From positions 1 through 64,000 of IMG/VR virus record IMGVR_UViG_3300047548_000738: a DNA stretch of 64,000 nt; one strand, written 5' to 3'. Positions within the stretch are counted from its first letter, which is position 1, and each line of letters begins with the position of its first letter. This stretch comes from a virus. This document shows positions 39,399-47,949 of this stretch, in pieces. The notes under the pieces were generated by a model. That model made no database searches, was not told the DNA's origin, and saw only the letters and a list, made by a program, of their open reading frames with translations. The position numbers were made by a program, and so were the translations under genes.

Positions 39399-39601
39399 GT
39401 GCCCTCCCAATGTTTACGCCAAGTTCCAGTATAGTACATTACTTCTCCGCATTGAGTACAACGATATCTTCCAATATCAATGTCCTCAGTCGTTTGTACT
39501 GTGGTATACTCCCAGTGACCCGGTTCAGTATAACCCCAGTCATTCTCAAATTCATCATGCCAGATACTGACACTTCGTTGATGGTTACATTTATTTGTCA
39601 T
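39395..39601 (-). CDS. small zinc-ribbon-like protein, 68 aa
   Basis: I choose ATG 39601, which overlaps the DNA ligase stop by 11 bases. C-terminal RYRCTQCGEVMYYTG and an N-terminal Cys/His pair (NKCNHQ) give a C...H and C-x-x-C arrangement that could bind zinc. It sits next to the ligase gene, but that is not evidence for a shared job. Confidence 0.55.
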   Translation of the reverse strand: MTNKCNHQRSVSIWHDEFENDWGYTEPGHWEYTTVQTTEDIDIGRYRCTQCGEVMYYTGTWRKHWEGT

Positions 39602-40928
39602 CACGGAATCGAACAAAGCGAGGGAATCTGAGGCTGTAACTACCATCTTGGTTCTGTGTAATCACATCACACAACACCTCAGCAGTGCGACCAACAATCA
39701 GGTTGCTGTTAGCCCAGTAACTGTCACGATCCTCGTCACTATAACCACTACCAACATTTACTTGAATGAATTTACCGTCATCGGTACCTTCACACACAAG
39801 AGCACCAAGACGACCTTGATTGCGACCAGTACCTTCTTCAAGACCTACAACAGTCAAGTCAACAGTAATAGTAGGCTTCCATTTCATCCAAAACGTATTA
39901 CGCTTGCACTCATAAGGAGCGCCAGTATCCTTAATCATAATGCCCTCGAACCCTGCGTTCACTTGATCTTTGGCATATCGATTTAGTTGGTCACGGCCTG
40001 CGGCAGTGTCGAGGTCAACCATGATGTGGGGCAACAGTTCAACGTTGGGCATAGTGTCAATTACACTACGCATATCTTCTAGGATTTTGATACGTTTATC
40101 AAGTTGTGCATTCCAGTATCCTCGACGGAAGTCAGCTAGTGGGATAATGTCAAAGATATTGAACACACTATCCTCAGCTTGTACGTTTTCTTTGCGGCGT
40201 GCTTGTCGCATAAGTTCTTGGAAAGTATTACCGATCACTTCTCCGTCGAGGACAAACCCCATACTAAGATTACTGGTTGCGGCTTTGCGAACCAACTTAA
40301 CAAAGTTGTCTTGGATTTGTTTTTCAATGTGGGTAAAGTTCTCAAATACTTTACCATTACGGCTGTAGCATGTAGTAATGACCTCACCGTCATCACTGTG
40401 AATAACCATCAACAATACACGTACACCATCCAACTTGGGTTCAAGTCGTTTAATGCCCTTCATTTCGGGACGACCTTCGCTATTAGTCGCAAGTTGACAA
40501 CCAAAGATTGGAATCTCGTATTCAGTTTTCTTACAGATTTTGTTGATAGTTTTGTCAGAAATGCCCGCACGAAGGTCTCGGCGAATGACAGGAGCACAGA
40601 ATTTATTCCATTCTTCGCTGTCAAAACGCTCGGAAATATTATCAATGGCAGTCAATGCGGCATTACCAGTAAGTTCTCGCTTACTGAGTTTAATCAACAA
40701 GTCATTATATTCATGCCAAGGATTTTCTGCACCGGTGATACCAATTGTGTCTGGTACTTTTCGTACACCGAATGTAATAAAGGGATTATAACAGGCTTTG
40801 ACTAAACCCAGAAAGATTTGAGCATTGGTTGAACCAAGCACACATGCCTCAAGTGCTTGTTTGAGTACGTCCTCTTTATGAAGACGGCTATCGGACTCGT
40901 TAAGTTTATTAATCCAGCTTGCGGACAT
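39591..40928 (-). CDS. ATP-dependent DNA ligase (T4 gp30-like), 445 aa
   Basis: Seals nicks with ATP. The nucleophile motif K-x-D-G is at residue 165 (PKLDGVRVL). The other nucleotidyltransferase motifs follow in order: SRNGKVFEN, FVLDGEVIG, EGIMIKDT and WMKWKPT. Length is close to T4 gp30 (487). An N-terminal helical domain of about 140 residues is kept. Its role is joining of Okazaki fragments. Confidence 0.93.
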   Translation of the reverse strand: MSASWINKLNESDSRLHKEDVLKQALEACVLGSTNAQIFLGLVKACYNPFITFGVRKVPDTIGITGAENPWHEYNDLLIKLSKRELTGNAALTAIDNISERFDSEEWNKFCAPVIRRDLRAGISDKTINKICKKTEYEIPIFGCQLATNSEGRPEMKGIKRLEPKLDGVRVLLMVIHSDDGEVITTCYSRNGKVFENFTHIEKQIQDNFVKLVRKAATSNLSMGFVLDGEVIGNTFQELMRQARRKENVQAEDSVFNIFDIIPLADFRRGYWNAQLDKRIKILEDMRSVIDTMPNVELLPHIMVDLDTAAGRDQLNRYAKDQVNAGFEGIMIKDTGAPYECKRNTFWMKWKPTITVDLTVVGLEEGTGRNQGRLGALVCEGTDDGKFIQVNVGSGYSDEDRDSYWANSNLIVGRTAEVLCDVITQNQDGSYSLRFPRFVRFRDDK

Positions 40929-40937
40929 GTATATTCC

Positions 40938-41462
40938 TTAGAAGGGCCATGCACTATTCTTGTCAATAGGTGGCCGGGGTTTCAGTTCAACTCGTTCTTC
41001 TGAAACAATATTATAATCTACAATGGTTAATTTGTCAACCACAAAGGGACCGTAAATTGTAATACTTTCGTAGTCAACTTGCCAGTCATGGTCTCCGTCA
41101 TAAAGCCAGGCAGCATTACTCATACCATCCTGGTCACCTTCACAATAGCATCGTTCGATTTCTTCCCTTTCTGATTCAGTAAGGTCGTCATCATAATCAA
41201 AGTCAATGCTGATACCATCGTCAAGTTCACATCCTAAACCAATGTTAGGATCTACACTAACGGTTTTATCTTCTAGGTACGGAATATCATCTTCGCCTTC
41301 AACAAATCCTTGACCCCAGCGATAAAGTTCAGTGACTTGCCAACCAACAGTAGACCCGTCTTCTTTTTCTTTGTAAACATCATAAAATACCTCAATAGAT
41401 TTTTTATCTACTGGCTTGATGCGATATAAAATTTCAGTTGTCGCCAATTTGCTTCTCCTCAT
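40938..41462 (-). CDS. acidic protein of a WPF-ending family, 174 aa
   Basis: Very acidic with DYDDDLTESEREEIERCYCEGD in the middle and a C-terminal SAWPF. The YDGDHDWQVDYES and RWGQGF blocks recur in the 210-aa protein at 60119 (RWGEFLVYTDDD; YNCDYETELIET; and a late VWPF). This is probably a shared family. Possible roles such as a DNA-mimic inhibitor are only composition-based. Confidence 0.6.
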   Translation of the reverse strand: MRRSKLATTEILYRIKPVDKKSIEVFYDVYKEKEDGSTVGWQVTELYRWGQGFVEGEDDIPYLEDKTVSVDPNIGLGCELDDGISIDFDYDDDLTESEREEIERCYCEGDQDGMSNAAWLYDGDHDWQVDYESITIYGPFVVDKLTIVDYNIVSEERVELKPRPPIDKNSAWPF

Positions 41463-41754
41463 TTAGGATATTGAATAGTTCAAGACCTGCAACTGTCTCC
41501 ATAGTCTCGTCAAGTTTTGAAATAATTTCTTCTAGATTGTCTTTAGTTTTCTGTAGTGTATCCTTACGAATACTACGAACGAATTGGCTGGTAGCAACCA
41601 TCTTTTTGAGGTTACATTCTGTGCCCACTGTAGACATTTGTTCTTTGTTGAAACCTGATTCATATGAACTACGATACCCGTTTAGGAAAGCAAGTTCTTC
41701 CATTGTAACTTCGCACAATACGCGGCTACTATCTACTTTAGCGATAATTTTCAT
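41434..41754 (-). CDS. hypothetical protein, 106 aa
   Basis: Mostly alpha helical, with a heptad-like C-terminal part (TLQKTKDNLEEIISKLDETM). Overlaps the gene downstream by 29 bases and the gene upstream by four. Function unknown. Confidence 0.5.
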   Translation of the reverse strand: MKIIAKVDSSRVLCEVTMEELAFLNGYRSSYESGFNKEQMSTVGTECNLKKMVATSQFVRSIRKDTLQKTKDNLEEIISKLDETMETVAGLELFNILNEEKQIGDN

Positions 41755-42098
41755 GTTTGAACCTCCGGTACTTTTGCGCCCTTTAACATTCTAACAAGTT
41801 GACGGTTGCGTTCATCTTGCTCTTTACGCTCACGCTTTTTATTATCGGACACTTTGAGATATTCATCATAGTTTCGTGCCCACTCAATGCCTGCTAGAAA
41901 TGATTCTAGTTCATCAATCGTACCATAAAAGAATTCAGCATCACGGGCATAGATGGGAAATGCATCTTTATCCTTAGGCTTGATCCCAACCATGTCAACA
42001 TCACGATTGCCGAACTTGGGGTAGCAAAGCATAAAGCCGAGTTTGTCTGCTCGTTCTCTAATGCGTTCGCACTTCAAAATCATGTGATACCCGCTCAT
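41751..42098 (-). CDS. hypothetical protein, 115 aa
   Basis: I use ATG 42098, which overlaps the preceding stop. It carries GFMLCYPKFGNRDVDMVGI in the N-terminal half and a helical, basic C-terminus (KVSDNKKRERKEQDERNRQ). Not recognised. Confidence 0.5.
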   Translation of the reverse strand: MSGYHMILKCERIRERADKLGFMLCYPKFGNRDVDMVGIKPKDKDAFPIYARDAEFFYGTIDELESFLAGIEWARNYDEYLKVSDNKKRERKEQDERNRQLVRMLKGAKVPEVQT

Positions 42099-42283
42099 AA
42101 CCACCTCAAACTAAACCATTCGAAATTTTTTCTGATACTAAAACCTATAGCCATTGGGGTACTAGATTCATGTAAAAATTTTACATCATTTTTATTCATC
42201 CAATTCATTACTTCTGTAAACTCTTCCCAAGTCTTAACAAAGTAATAATTGTTGGGGTAACCCCTTTGTTGAAAAACTTTCAT
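42095..42283 (-). CDS. hypothetical protein, 62 aa
   Basis: ATG 42283 (TAATG junction with the stop before it). The protein is Tyr/Trp/Phe-rich with a NNYYFVKTWEEFTEVMNW segment. Unknown. Confidence 0.5.
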   Translation of the reverse strand: MKVFQQRGYPNNYYFVKTWEEFTEVMNWMNKNDVKFLHESSTPMAIGFSIRKNFEWFSLRWL

Positions 42284-42744
42284 TACCAACTTGAGTTATA
42301 GAATACTTTACGACCAAGGAACAGTTCTGCCTTAGCATCAATACAGAATTGGAGGTCTTGTTTTCTGTAATAATCATCGCTAGGATCACCGAAAAAGAAT
42401 CCCTTAGTACCTAGTTTAGCGACACTACCAGCTTTGATATCTTTCTCAAGTTTATCAACATCGTCCCAAGTCAATTCAAGTTCAACACCATTGAAATCAT
42501 CCAGTGGTTGTTTATTCTGAATAAATTGGTCTCGATTGTCGGTGGGATAACCATTCTTACGCAACCAAAGTTTCTCCATCCAACCCTGCAGATTAGGATG
42601 CTTGCGCCAATAAGCAATTTCTTGCGGCTTGGTAATGTTGGGATTTTCAAACTCATTAGTTTCTTTATTAAATTCAGCACCGTCATACCATTCGGCGCGA
42701 TGCCCTTGCTTATTTGCAATGTATGCGTATTGATCCAATCCCAT
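42283..42744 (-). CDS. MGLDQY-type hypothetical protein, 153 aa
   Basis: Start at ATG 42744. The N-terminus MGLDQYAYIANKQGHRAEWY, the block EIAYWRKHPNLQGWMEKLW and the near-C-terminal GFFFGDPSDDYY form a pattern I recall from many phage genomes, of unknown function. It is soluble. The longer frame to 42804 overlaps another small gene. Confidence 0.6.
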   Translation of the reverse strand: MGLDQYAYIANKQGHRAEWYDGAEFNKETNEFENPNITKPQEIAYWRKHPNLQGWMEKLWLRKNGYPTDNRDQFIQNKQPLDDFNGVELELTWDDVDKLEKDIKAGSVAKLGTKGFFFGDPSDDYYRKQDLQFCIDAKAELFLGRKVFYNSSW

Positions 42745-42751
42745 AATTAAC

Positions 42752-42880
42752 TCACTTGATGGTTTCTGTTGCAATATCTTTAGTCTTTTCAATGCCTTTG
42801 TCAAGCATACGTGCGATGCCTGTAAAGCCTACAGTAGACACGACAATTCCAAAAATAGTTCCAAGAATAAAGTTTCTCAT
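42752..42880 (-). CDS. small membrane protein, 42 aa
   Basis: Residues 3-22 are hydrophobic (NFILGTIFGIVVSTVGFT) followed by a charged helix. ATG 42880 shares its base with the stop of the gene upstream (TAATG). Unknown. Confidence 0.55.
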   Translation of the reverse strand: MRNFILGTIFGIVVSTVGFTGIARMLDKGIEKTKDIATETIK

Positions 42881-43560
42881 TAAATTACCTTTACACGGTT
42901 GAGTTGAGTTGATTTGTCACGGGTACCCTTGACAGTTCCTTGTATTGTAACACGATCTCCAATATTCATTTGCTTTTTGTATGCGAAAAACAACACTTGG
43001 TCAGCGTCAGTTATCCCAGTTATGTACCAGGTATTCCATTTCTGTGACCAAAGTTGCTTAACCACTTCAAATTCAATTACTACTTTGTCACCTACCGTGC
43101 CCAAATAGCCACCGGTTGCAAAATTTATGCGGCGATCCACATCGTCACGCTTTATAGCCTTTTCGTAGGTAGCAGGTAGACTGATAATCACAGCAATATC
43201 ATAATTGGTGGTTATAATATCACGCTCGGCAATCAGCATTGCCGTGTTATTGAATTCATTTAACTGCTTGCCTTGTAGAACTTTGAATGTAAGACCCTTA
43301 AAGTACTGACGAACCAGAACTGCCTTGTCACGGCTTTCCTGTGTGATTTGTGTAGGGTCAACAAGCAAACGCATAACGATTTGCTTGTTAGTTTCGGAGC
43401 CAATTACACCAGGCTCAAGGGCTTTAATGTAAGCACCATTGATAGATTGTGCTTGGACAGCCGCGGCCCAAATATCATCCGCATTGTAATTTATCGGGAC
43501 TGCAGGTATCCTCTTAATCGGCTTATTATGTTTAACTTGTAAACTGACAAAATTAGACAT
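42880..43560 (-). CDS. hypothetical phage protein, 226 aa
   Basis: Soluble, alpha/beta, with KRIPAVPINYNADDIWAAAVQA near the start and a C-terminal block MNIGDRVTIQGTVKGTRDKS that looks like an OB-fold strand. The C-terminal half could bind single-stranded nucleic acid; this is inference from a local pattern. Confidence 0.5.
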   Translation of the reverse strand: MSNFVSLQVKHNKPIKRIPAVPINYNADDIWAAAVQAQSINGAYIKALEPGVIGSETNKQIVMRLLVDPTQITQESRDKAVLVRQYFKGLTFKVLQGKQLNEFNNTAMLIAERDIITTNYDIAVIISLPATYEKAIKRDDVDRRINFATGGYLGTVGDKVVIEFEVVKQLWSQKWNTWYITGITDADQVLFFAYKKQMNIGDRVTIQGTVKGTRDKSTQLNRVKVI

Positions 43561-43568
43561 AATTGACC

Positions 43569-43766
43569 TCAGATAAAATCGTAGACAGTTTCATTACCGG
43601 ACTTACAGAAGGTGATTGCAGGAGTAACACCATTGTAGATTGCACTAAAAACTTCAACTGCGGTTTTGCTGTCGCCGGTGTTGAGAAACAATGTACCATT
43701 GAAAAAGTATGCGTCGGTGTTAGTGACAGACTTAACAACTTCCAGAACTTTTGCTTCGTCAATCAT
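43569..43766 (-). CDS. hypothetical protein, 65 aa
   Basis: Reads MIDEAKVLEVVKSVTNTDAY and ends YDFI. It is the last gene of the minus-strand block and lies under the palindrome-bearing promoter at 43787. Overlapping frames on this strand are alternatives without a good start. Confidence 0.5.
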   Translation of the reverse strand: MIDEAKVLEVVKSVTNTDAYFFNGTLFLNTGDSKTAVEVFSAIYNGVTPAITFCKSGNETVYDFI

Positions 43767-43786
43767 TACATGATCCTTTAATCAAT

Positions 43787-43825
43787 CGATACATGTATTG
43801 TATGCCCAAACTAATTTATTGTCAA
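43787..43825 (-). promoter_or_regulatory. promoter with CGATACATGTATTG palindrome
   Basis: TTGACA (43820-43825), 17 bp, TACAAT (43797-43802), palindrome 43787-43800 with one mismatch. It is 20 kb from the other copies of this promoter, showing that the family is spread in the genome. Confidence 0.8.
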
Positions 43826-43867
43826 CCTAGAAAAGTGAACTTTTTAACAAACAAGAGTATTACCTTT

Positions 43868-43987
43868 ATGAAACTTACAAACCCGCATCTATATGAATTT
43901 TATAATAATGAGCATACAATCTCTGTTTGCAGTAAAAAGAGTAGTACACATGAACCATCTATAAAAATTTATGAACACACACACTGA
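43868..43987 (+). CDS. 39-aa upstream frame before the LuxR-type gene
   Basis: ATG 43868 opens MKLTNPHLYEFYNNEHTISV and the frame ends at 43987, overlapping the start of the LuxR-type gene by 17 bases in another frame. It could be a short protein or a leader that couples translation of the regulator. No clear ribosome-binding site for the LuxR gene lies within it, which favours coupling. Confidence 0.45.
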   Translation: MKLTNPHLYEFYNNEHTISVCSKKSSTHEPSIKIYEHTH

Positions 43988-44846
43988 AAATTTCAACGAA
44001 GATCAGTATCCTATACGTGATGCTGGAAGTTTAGTTTGGTATCATCTGTACAACAGTACAGGTAGTACTAGTACAGCCTTTACAACAAATGACGGAAGTA
44101 CATCCTATACTATCGAAGGCAATCTAAAAAGGGGTAACACAGTAAGTAAGTCTATAAACATTAAGAAGGATGTTCAAATGACTATAGATGATAGACCAAC
44201 TCACTTGTATTTCGATAGAGATCCGTGTAAATTGAAAATTACTCCAGAAATTCAAAAACATTTAGATGCACAACCTAGAAAAATTGTTATTTGTAAAAAA
44301 TGGAGTGACTTACCCTCACTACTAGACAATAGTGTTTATTCTATATGTTTCGCCGAATCTGAATTGAAATATAGTTCGGCTGTAGAAATCGTTAACATGG
44401 TTAACACTATGTCTAAATTAGTCAATCTCATGCACACAGTCACTGTGACAATGGCTATTACTAAAGATACTCGATATGAAACCATAAAGTTGCTACAAAA
44501 AAGTAATATTTTCGGTATCATACCAGTTCATACTGATTTTGGTTTAGACGAGGCTACAAAAGGCTGTGCAGCACAATGGGCAAATATACCATATTGGCCT
44601 AAACAGATTCTTGATAAGTTATCTGGTTCAAAAAGAACCACTGATATTGCTAAGCCTGGACAAATTAAGTTAACTCAAAGACAACAACAAATTCTAGACC
44701 TGATAAGAGAAAGAGGAGCTAGTAACAAAGTCATCGCCAAGACATTGAATATTAGCGAAAGTACAGTTAAACTTCACGTTGGAATCGTACTTAAAAAATT
44801 TAATGTAAAGAACAGAACACAATTGGCACTGTTTAGTAAAAAATAA
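43971..44846 (+). CDS. LuxR/NarL-type transcription regulator with atypical receiver-like domain, 291 aa
   Basis: C-terminal residues about 230-288 form a LuxR/GerE helix-turn-helix (LTQRQQQILDLIRERGASNKV then KTLNISESTVKLHVGIVLKK). The middle (about 100-215) has the alternating hydrophobic strands of a response-regulator receiver, but no clear phospho-acceptor Asp (the expected position reads FAESE). Residues 1-90 have no recognised domain. It is monocistronic, with a strong terminator downstream. It may use small molecules or act as a constitutive DNA-binding factor. Confidence 0.75.
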   Translation: MNTHTENFNEDQYPIRDAGSLVWYHLYNSTGSTSTAFTTNDGSTSYTIEGNLKRGNTVSKSINIKKDVQMTIDDRPTHLYFDRDPCKLKITPEIQKHLDAQPRKIVICKKWSDLPSLLDNSVYSICFAESELKYSSAVEIVNMVNTMSKLVNLMHTVTVTMAITKDTRYETIKLLQKSNIFGIIPVHTDFGLDEATKGCAAQWANIPYWPKQILDKLSGSKRTTDIAKPGQIKLTQRQQQILDLIRERGASNKVIAKTLNISESTVKLHVGIVLKKFNVKNRTQLALFSKK

Positions 44847-44867
44847 AAGTCTCCTGCCTATCTCATT

Positions 44868-44893
44868 AGCACACTTCGGTGTGCTATTTTTTT
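44868..44893 (+). terminator. rho-independent terminator
   Basis: AGCACAC-TTCG-GTGTGCT hairpin followed by TTTTTTT, 22 bases after the stop of the LuxR-type gene. Confidence 0.9.
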
Positions 44894-45026
44894 GATTGTG
44901 TTATGAAGTATAGGCTATCATAGAGTACATAAAAGTGTTACGTAAAGTCATTTAAGTAATATTAGAGAATCTTACTCAGTGAGTGGTTCACTATTGTAAC
45001 AGTTCTCTATTACAAGGAAAAATAAA
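44894..45026 (+). promoter_or_regulatory. leader region ahead of the coiled-coil gene
   Basis: This 133-base stretch contains no gene. Near 44962-45009, AGAGAA...ACTCAGTGAGT...TTCTCT can fold into a nested hairpin just upstream of the ribosome-binding site ACAAGGAA. No clear -35/-10 pair was found by eye. Confidence 0.4.
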
Positions 45027-45782
45027 ATGGCAGACGTAGATACAAATTACTTAGCAGGTCAACATGCAGATATTCGCCGTGAGGCAGCAGAGCACCGCGC
45101 AACAATTCAGTTGGAAAACATGAAAGGTTTTGACCGTGTTAATGCAGATGTTCTAAGAGGAACTAACGAAATCGTTAAGGAAGGTTTAAAAGAATCTTTC
45201 AACATTCGTGGTGATGTCAAAGACGCTCGATACGATATCGGTGAGCGTGTTGGCAATCAAGGCGATCGTGTAACAGACAGACTGGTTGAGCATGACGCAA
45301 AAGTTGCTGCTCGTTTCTTCGACATTGGTCGTGATACACAGGACATCCGTGCTCAAATCATTTCAGCACAACAGGCAATGGTTACTGGATTCTTAGGTGT
45401 AACTAAGGATACAGAAATTCAAGCTCTCAAGAATCAAGCAGAACTAGCCAAGCAGACAACATACTTGTCTGACAAGATTAGTCACGAGAACGAAAAGACT
45501 CGTGACCTAATCAATGATCTCAAGTATCACGATCTAAACCGTGGCTTAGTTGAGCGTAATACAGAGTTGGTCAATAGTGAACAAGATCGCCGTCACTATC
45601 GTGATCGTTGGGACGATGCTCGTTTCAACCAGATTCAAGCAGGTTTCCAAGGTCAGTGGGCACAACTACAATCTCAGATTCAGGCTTTCCAGAGTCAACT
45701 ACAAGAAACTCGTCAAGGAATGGTTAACTTCGGCACAATGGCTGGCGTTGGTCAATCCTCTACAAGCAACAACGTAAGATAA
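45027..45782 (+). CDS. coiled-coil virion-type protein, 251 aa
   Basis: Nearly all alpha-helical and charged, with Arg/Asp/Glu/Gln-rich heptads ([57 protein letters not shown]). No signal peptide or membrane span. It starts the 45-48.7 kb structural-type block and has a terminator after it. Likely a virion or scaffold-like protein; family not recognised. Confidence 0.6.
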   Translation: MADVDTNYLAGQHADIRREAAEHRATIQLENMKGFDRVNADVLRGTNEIVKEGLKESFNIRGDVKDARYDIGERVGNQGDRVTDRLVEHDAKVAARFFDIGRDTQDIRAQIISAQQAMVTGFLGVTKDTEIQALKNQAELAKQTTYLSDKISHENEKTRDLINDLKYHDLNRGLVERNTELVNSEQDRRHYRDRWDDARFNQIQAGFQGQWAQLQSQIQAFQSQLQETRQGMVNFGTMAGVGQSSTSNNVR

Positions 45783-45808
45783 TCTAATCTTATTGTTTAG
45801 TAGTGTAA

Positions 45809-45839
45809 TAGGCGGACCCACAAAGGTTCGCCTATTTTT
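45809..45839 (+). terminator. rho-independent terminator
   Basis: TAGGCGGACC and GGTTCGCCTA pair around CACAAA (one G-T pair), followed by TTTTT. It lies 27 bases after the stop of the coiled-coil gene. Confidence 0.8.
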
Positions 45840-45855
45840 CAATAAGGATTATATT

Positions 45856-46455
45856 ATGAATAGCTTAGAGCGTAGATTAGTAGAACTTAATCAAGCATTG
45901 CTTAAATTAAACTCAGGTGAACCAATAGATCCTAAAATATTTGAGCAAGCAAGACAAGTATTAGCTGGCGGATCTCCTATTAACACGGGGCCCGGCAATG
46001 ATACTGTTATTATAAATCAAGGAGTTAATAATGAGCCATGTGACTGTCCACCAGGTCCACCAGGACCTCCAGGCCCTCAAGGACCGCCTGGACCGTCTGG
46101 AGAACCGGGCCCTCAAGGAGAACCAGGCCCTGCAGGACCTCCTGGTCCGCCTGGAGAGTGTACTTGTGAATGCCAAAGAATTCTGGTATCACAAGACTAC
46201 ACTGCTACGGTGGATGATTATTATATTGGTGTTAATAGTACTGGACCGGTTACTATCACACTTCCCTCAGATTGCGACTCTAGTTGCGAAATTGTTGTGA
46301 AGGCAGAGATGGGTCCACCATTGGGCACTCGCAAAATCACAATTGTGCCGGCCGAAGACTGGCAAACAATTGATGGTGCTAGCGAATACGTAATTGAGGT
46401 ACCATATCAATCAGTGAATCTTATTTGTAACGGGGACAACTGGTGGATAATATGA
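45856..46455 (+). CDS. collagen-like repeat protein, 199 aa
   Basis: Residues about 66-100 are Gly-X-Y triplets ([20 protein letters not shown] and so on), which fold as a collagen-type triple helix and act as the shaft of some phage fibres. Two Cys (CDC) precede and four Cys follow (CTCEC). The C-terminal domain ([20 protein letters not shown] onward) is shared with the protein at 47323. Start is ATG 45856 behind AAGGAT. Confidence 0.88.
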   Translation: MNSLERRLVELNQALLKLNSGEPIDPKIFEQARQVLAGGSPINTGPGNDTVIINQGVNNEPCDCPPGPPGPPGPQGPPGPSGEPGPQGEPGPAGPPGPPGECTCECQRILVSQDYTATVDDYYIGVNSTGPVTITLPSDCDSSCEIVVKAEMGPPLGTRKITIVPAEDWQTIDGASEYVIEVPYQSVNLICNGDNWWII

Positions 46456-46913
46456 GCATAGCACGAAATCCAACTAATCTTGAATTATTGCAATTAGCAA
46501 AAGAGTTAGCTTACTCTGATTATAATAATCGCAGAGCTAATATTCATAATCAATGGTTAGCAGATAACGAAACTATGCTAAGAACTCGCAGAGTAAGTGT
46601 TCCTTACCCGGCAATACCACCGTATCCAGATGAAGAAGAAATCATACAACGAGCCAAAAGGCTTATCGATTTTCTAAACCAACCTAGACCTGATTTAGAA
46701 AAACAGAAACTTCACGAAGAAGTGAAAGAACTCATTCAGGATGTAAGTCAAGAAATCGGCAAAGTAATTGTTGTAGAAGAACAGCCCACCCCTACACAAA
46801 CAACTATAAGTGAACCAGTTAATCAGGATGAACTAAATCCGTCCCCTGAACTCACTACTGAAACTACTGAAAAAACATCGGTGATTGAGAAAATAAAAAA
46901 TGTATGGCGTTAA
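46452..46913 (+). CDS. hypothetical protein, 153 aa
   Basis: I use ATG 46452, which overlaps the preceding stop. Helical N-terminus ([20 protein letters not shown]), a short Pro-rich segment ([15 protein letters not shown]) and a Pro/Thr/Glu-rich C-terminus. Probably virion-associated from its position; no domain recognised. Confidence 0.55.
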   Translation: MSIARNPTNLELLQLAKELAYSDYNNRRANIHNQWLADNETMLRTRRVSVPYPAIPPYPDEEEIIQRAKRLIDFLNQPRPDLEKQKLHEEVKELIQDVSQEIGKVIVVEEQPTPTQTTISEPVNQDELNPSPELTTETTEKTSVIEKIKNVWR

Positions 46914-46931
46914 TTTATAAAGGAGAATAAA

Positions 46932-47318
46932 ATGACACGCAAACCAAGAATGCCTAGAAGACCACAAGGCCCGCAAAACAAACCTAACAAACCAGGACAT
47001 TACTATCCATATCATCATTATTGGTACTATGATGATTGGTACTATGATGATTGGTATTACCATGATTGGTACTGGGATTACGATGACTGGTACTACGATG
47101 ATTATTATTATGATTGGGATTGGGATTACATGGCAAAACCACAAATGCCCCAAACTTCTCAATCTCCGGATTCAACAAAGCAAATGATGAAGCAGGCGTA
47201 TAAGAAAGGATTCGCTGACGGAGTTAGATCAGTTAAAGAAAAGAACTGGCCAAAACCCGAGCCAACACCTGAGCCAATGCCACCTGGACCAGCTCCGACG
47301 CCACCGATAACGGAGTAA
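46932..47318 (+). CDS. Tyr/Trp/Asp-repeat protein, 128 aa
   Basis: Residues about 22-65 are an aromatic-acidic low-complexity array made of W-Y-Y-D-D and related units (YYDDWYYDDWYYHDWY and more), followed by KQMMKQAYKKGFADGVRSVKEKNW and a Pro-rich end (PEPTPEPMPPGPAPTPP). The N-terminus is basic and Pro-rich. No known family; the region encodes only few residue types yet is kept in frame. It lies among fibre-like genes and could act as an adhesive or sticky patch on the virion. Confidence 0.7.
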   Translation: MTRKPRMPRRPQGPQNKPNKPGHYYPYHHYWYYDDWYYDDWYYHDWYWDYDDWYYDDYYYDWDWDYMAKPQMPQTSQSPDSTKQMMKQAYKKGFADGVRSVKEKNWPKPEPTPEPMPPGPAPTPPITE

Positions 47319-47322
47319 TTAA

Positions 47323-47949
47323 ATGAGTTACCTATCTAATCCAACAAGTAAAACAGAATACGGTGTTGTAACGGTAGGTGACTTCATCAACGTACTTGAT
47401 GGAGTCATCTCTTTAGAACAGGATCTATCACCAAATGCTAATGTTACATTTAATAGTGGGAGCTTTGACGATTTATATGCTAATGGAAATCTTGTGGTCA
47501 CTGAAGTCACGCCCACTTCAGGAAACGGCATTCAAATTAGCAATCTTCAGTCTAGTGGTTATTACGCTAGTTTTACTGTAACTAATACAGGTGTTCTAAG
47601 CCTAACTGCAGGCCCGGGCATTTTAATTAGTTCAAGTACCGGTGACATTGTAATTAGTGCCACAGGCGCGGACTTGATTCAAGTATATGGCACTACAACT
47701 AGCTACACAGCAACACTTGAGGATGAATACATTGGTGTATATAGTGCAAGCGCAGTTACTATTACACTACCTCAAGGTGTAGATGGTCGTGTGTACTACA
47801 TCAAAGATGAATATGGACAGGGTTCTGGTAAAATTACAATTCACCCTTATACTAATGAATTAATTGACGGTAAACCTAGTTATGTTATAAGCGTTCCTAA
47901 TCAGTGCGCTAGTATGGTTTTTAGGGCAGGCTCATGGCGATTAATATAA
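47323..47949 (+). CDS. fibre-like protein, 208 aa
   Basis: Beta-rich with the block NTGVLSLTAGPGILISSSTGD, similar to the 18283 protein, and a C-terminal domain (TTSYTATLEDEYIGVYSASAV then TITLPQGVDGRVYYIKDEYG) shared with the collagen-like protein at 45856. The shared domain is about 95 residues and likely a fibre tip. Its 3' end overlaps the next gene by 16 bases. Confidence 0.75.
   Translation: MSYLSNPTSKTEYGVVTVGDFINVLDGVISLEQDLSPNANVTFNSGSFDDLYANGNLVVTEVTPTSGNGIQISNLQSSGYYASFTVTNTGVLSLTAGPGILISSSTGDIVISATGADLIQVYGTTTSYTATLEDEYIGVYSASAVTITLPQGVDGRVYYIKDEYGQGSGKITIHPYTNELIDGKPSYVISVPNQCASMVFRAGSWRLI

Noticed and set aside
43751-43987. Extended 78-aa plus-strand frame
   Set aside because: The part before 43868 lies over the minus-strand promoter and gene; only the 39-aa end has a plausible start.
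46833-47162. 109-aa Ile/Val/Met/Pro-rich frame antisense to the Tyr/Trp/Asp array
   Set aside because: It mirrors the low-complexity repeat DNA and has no ribosome-binding site.
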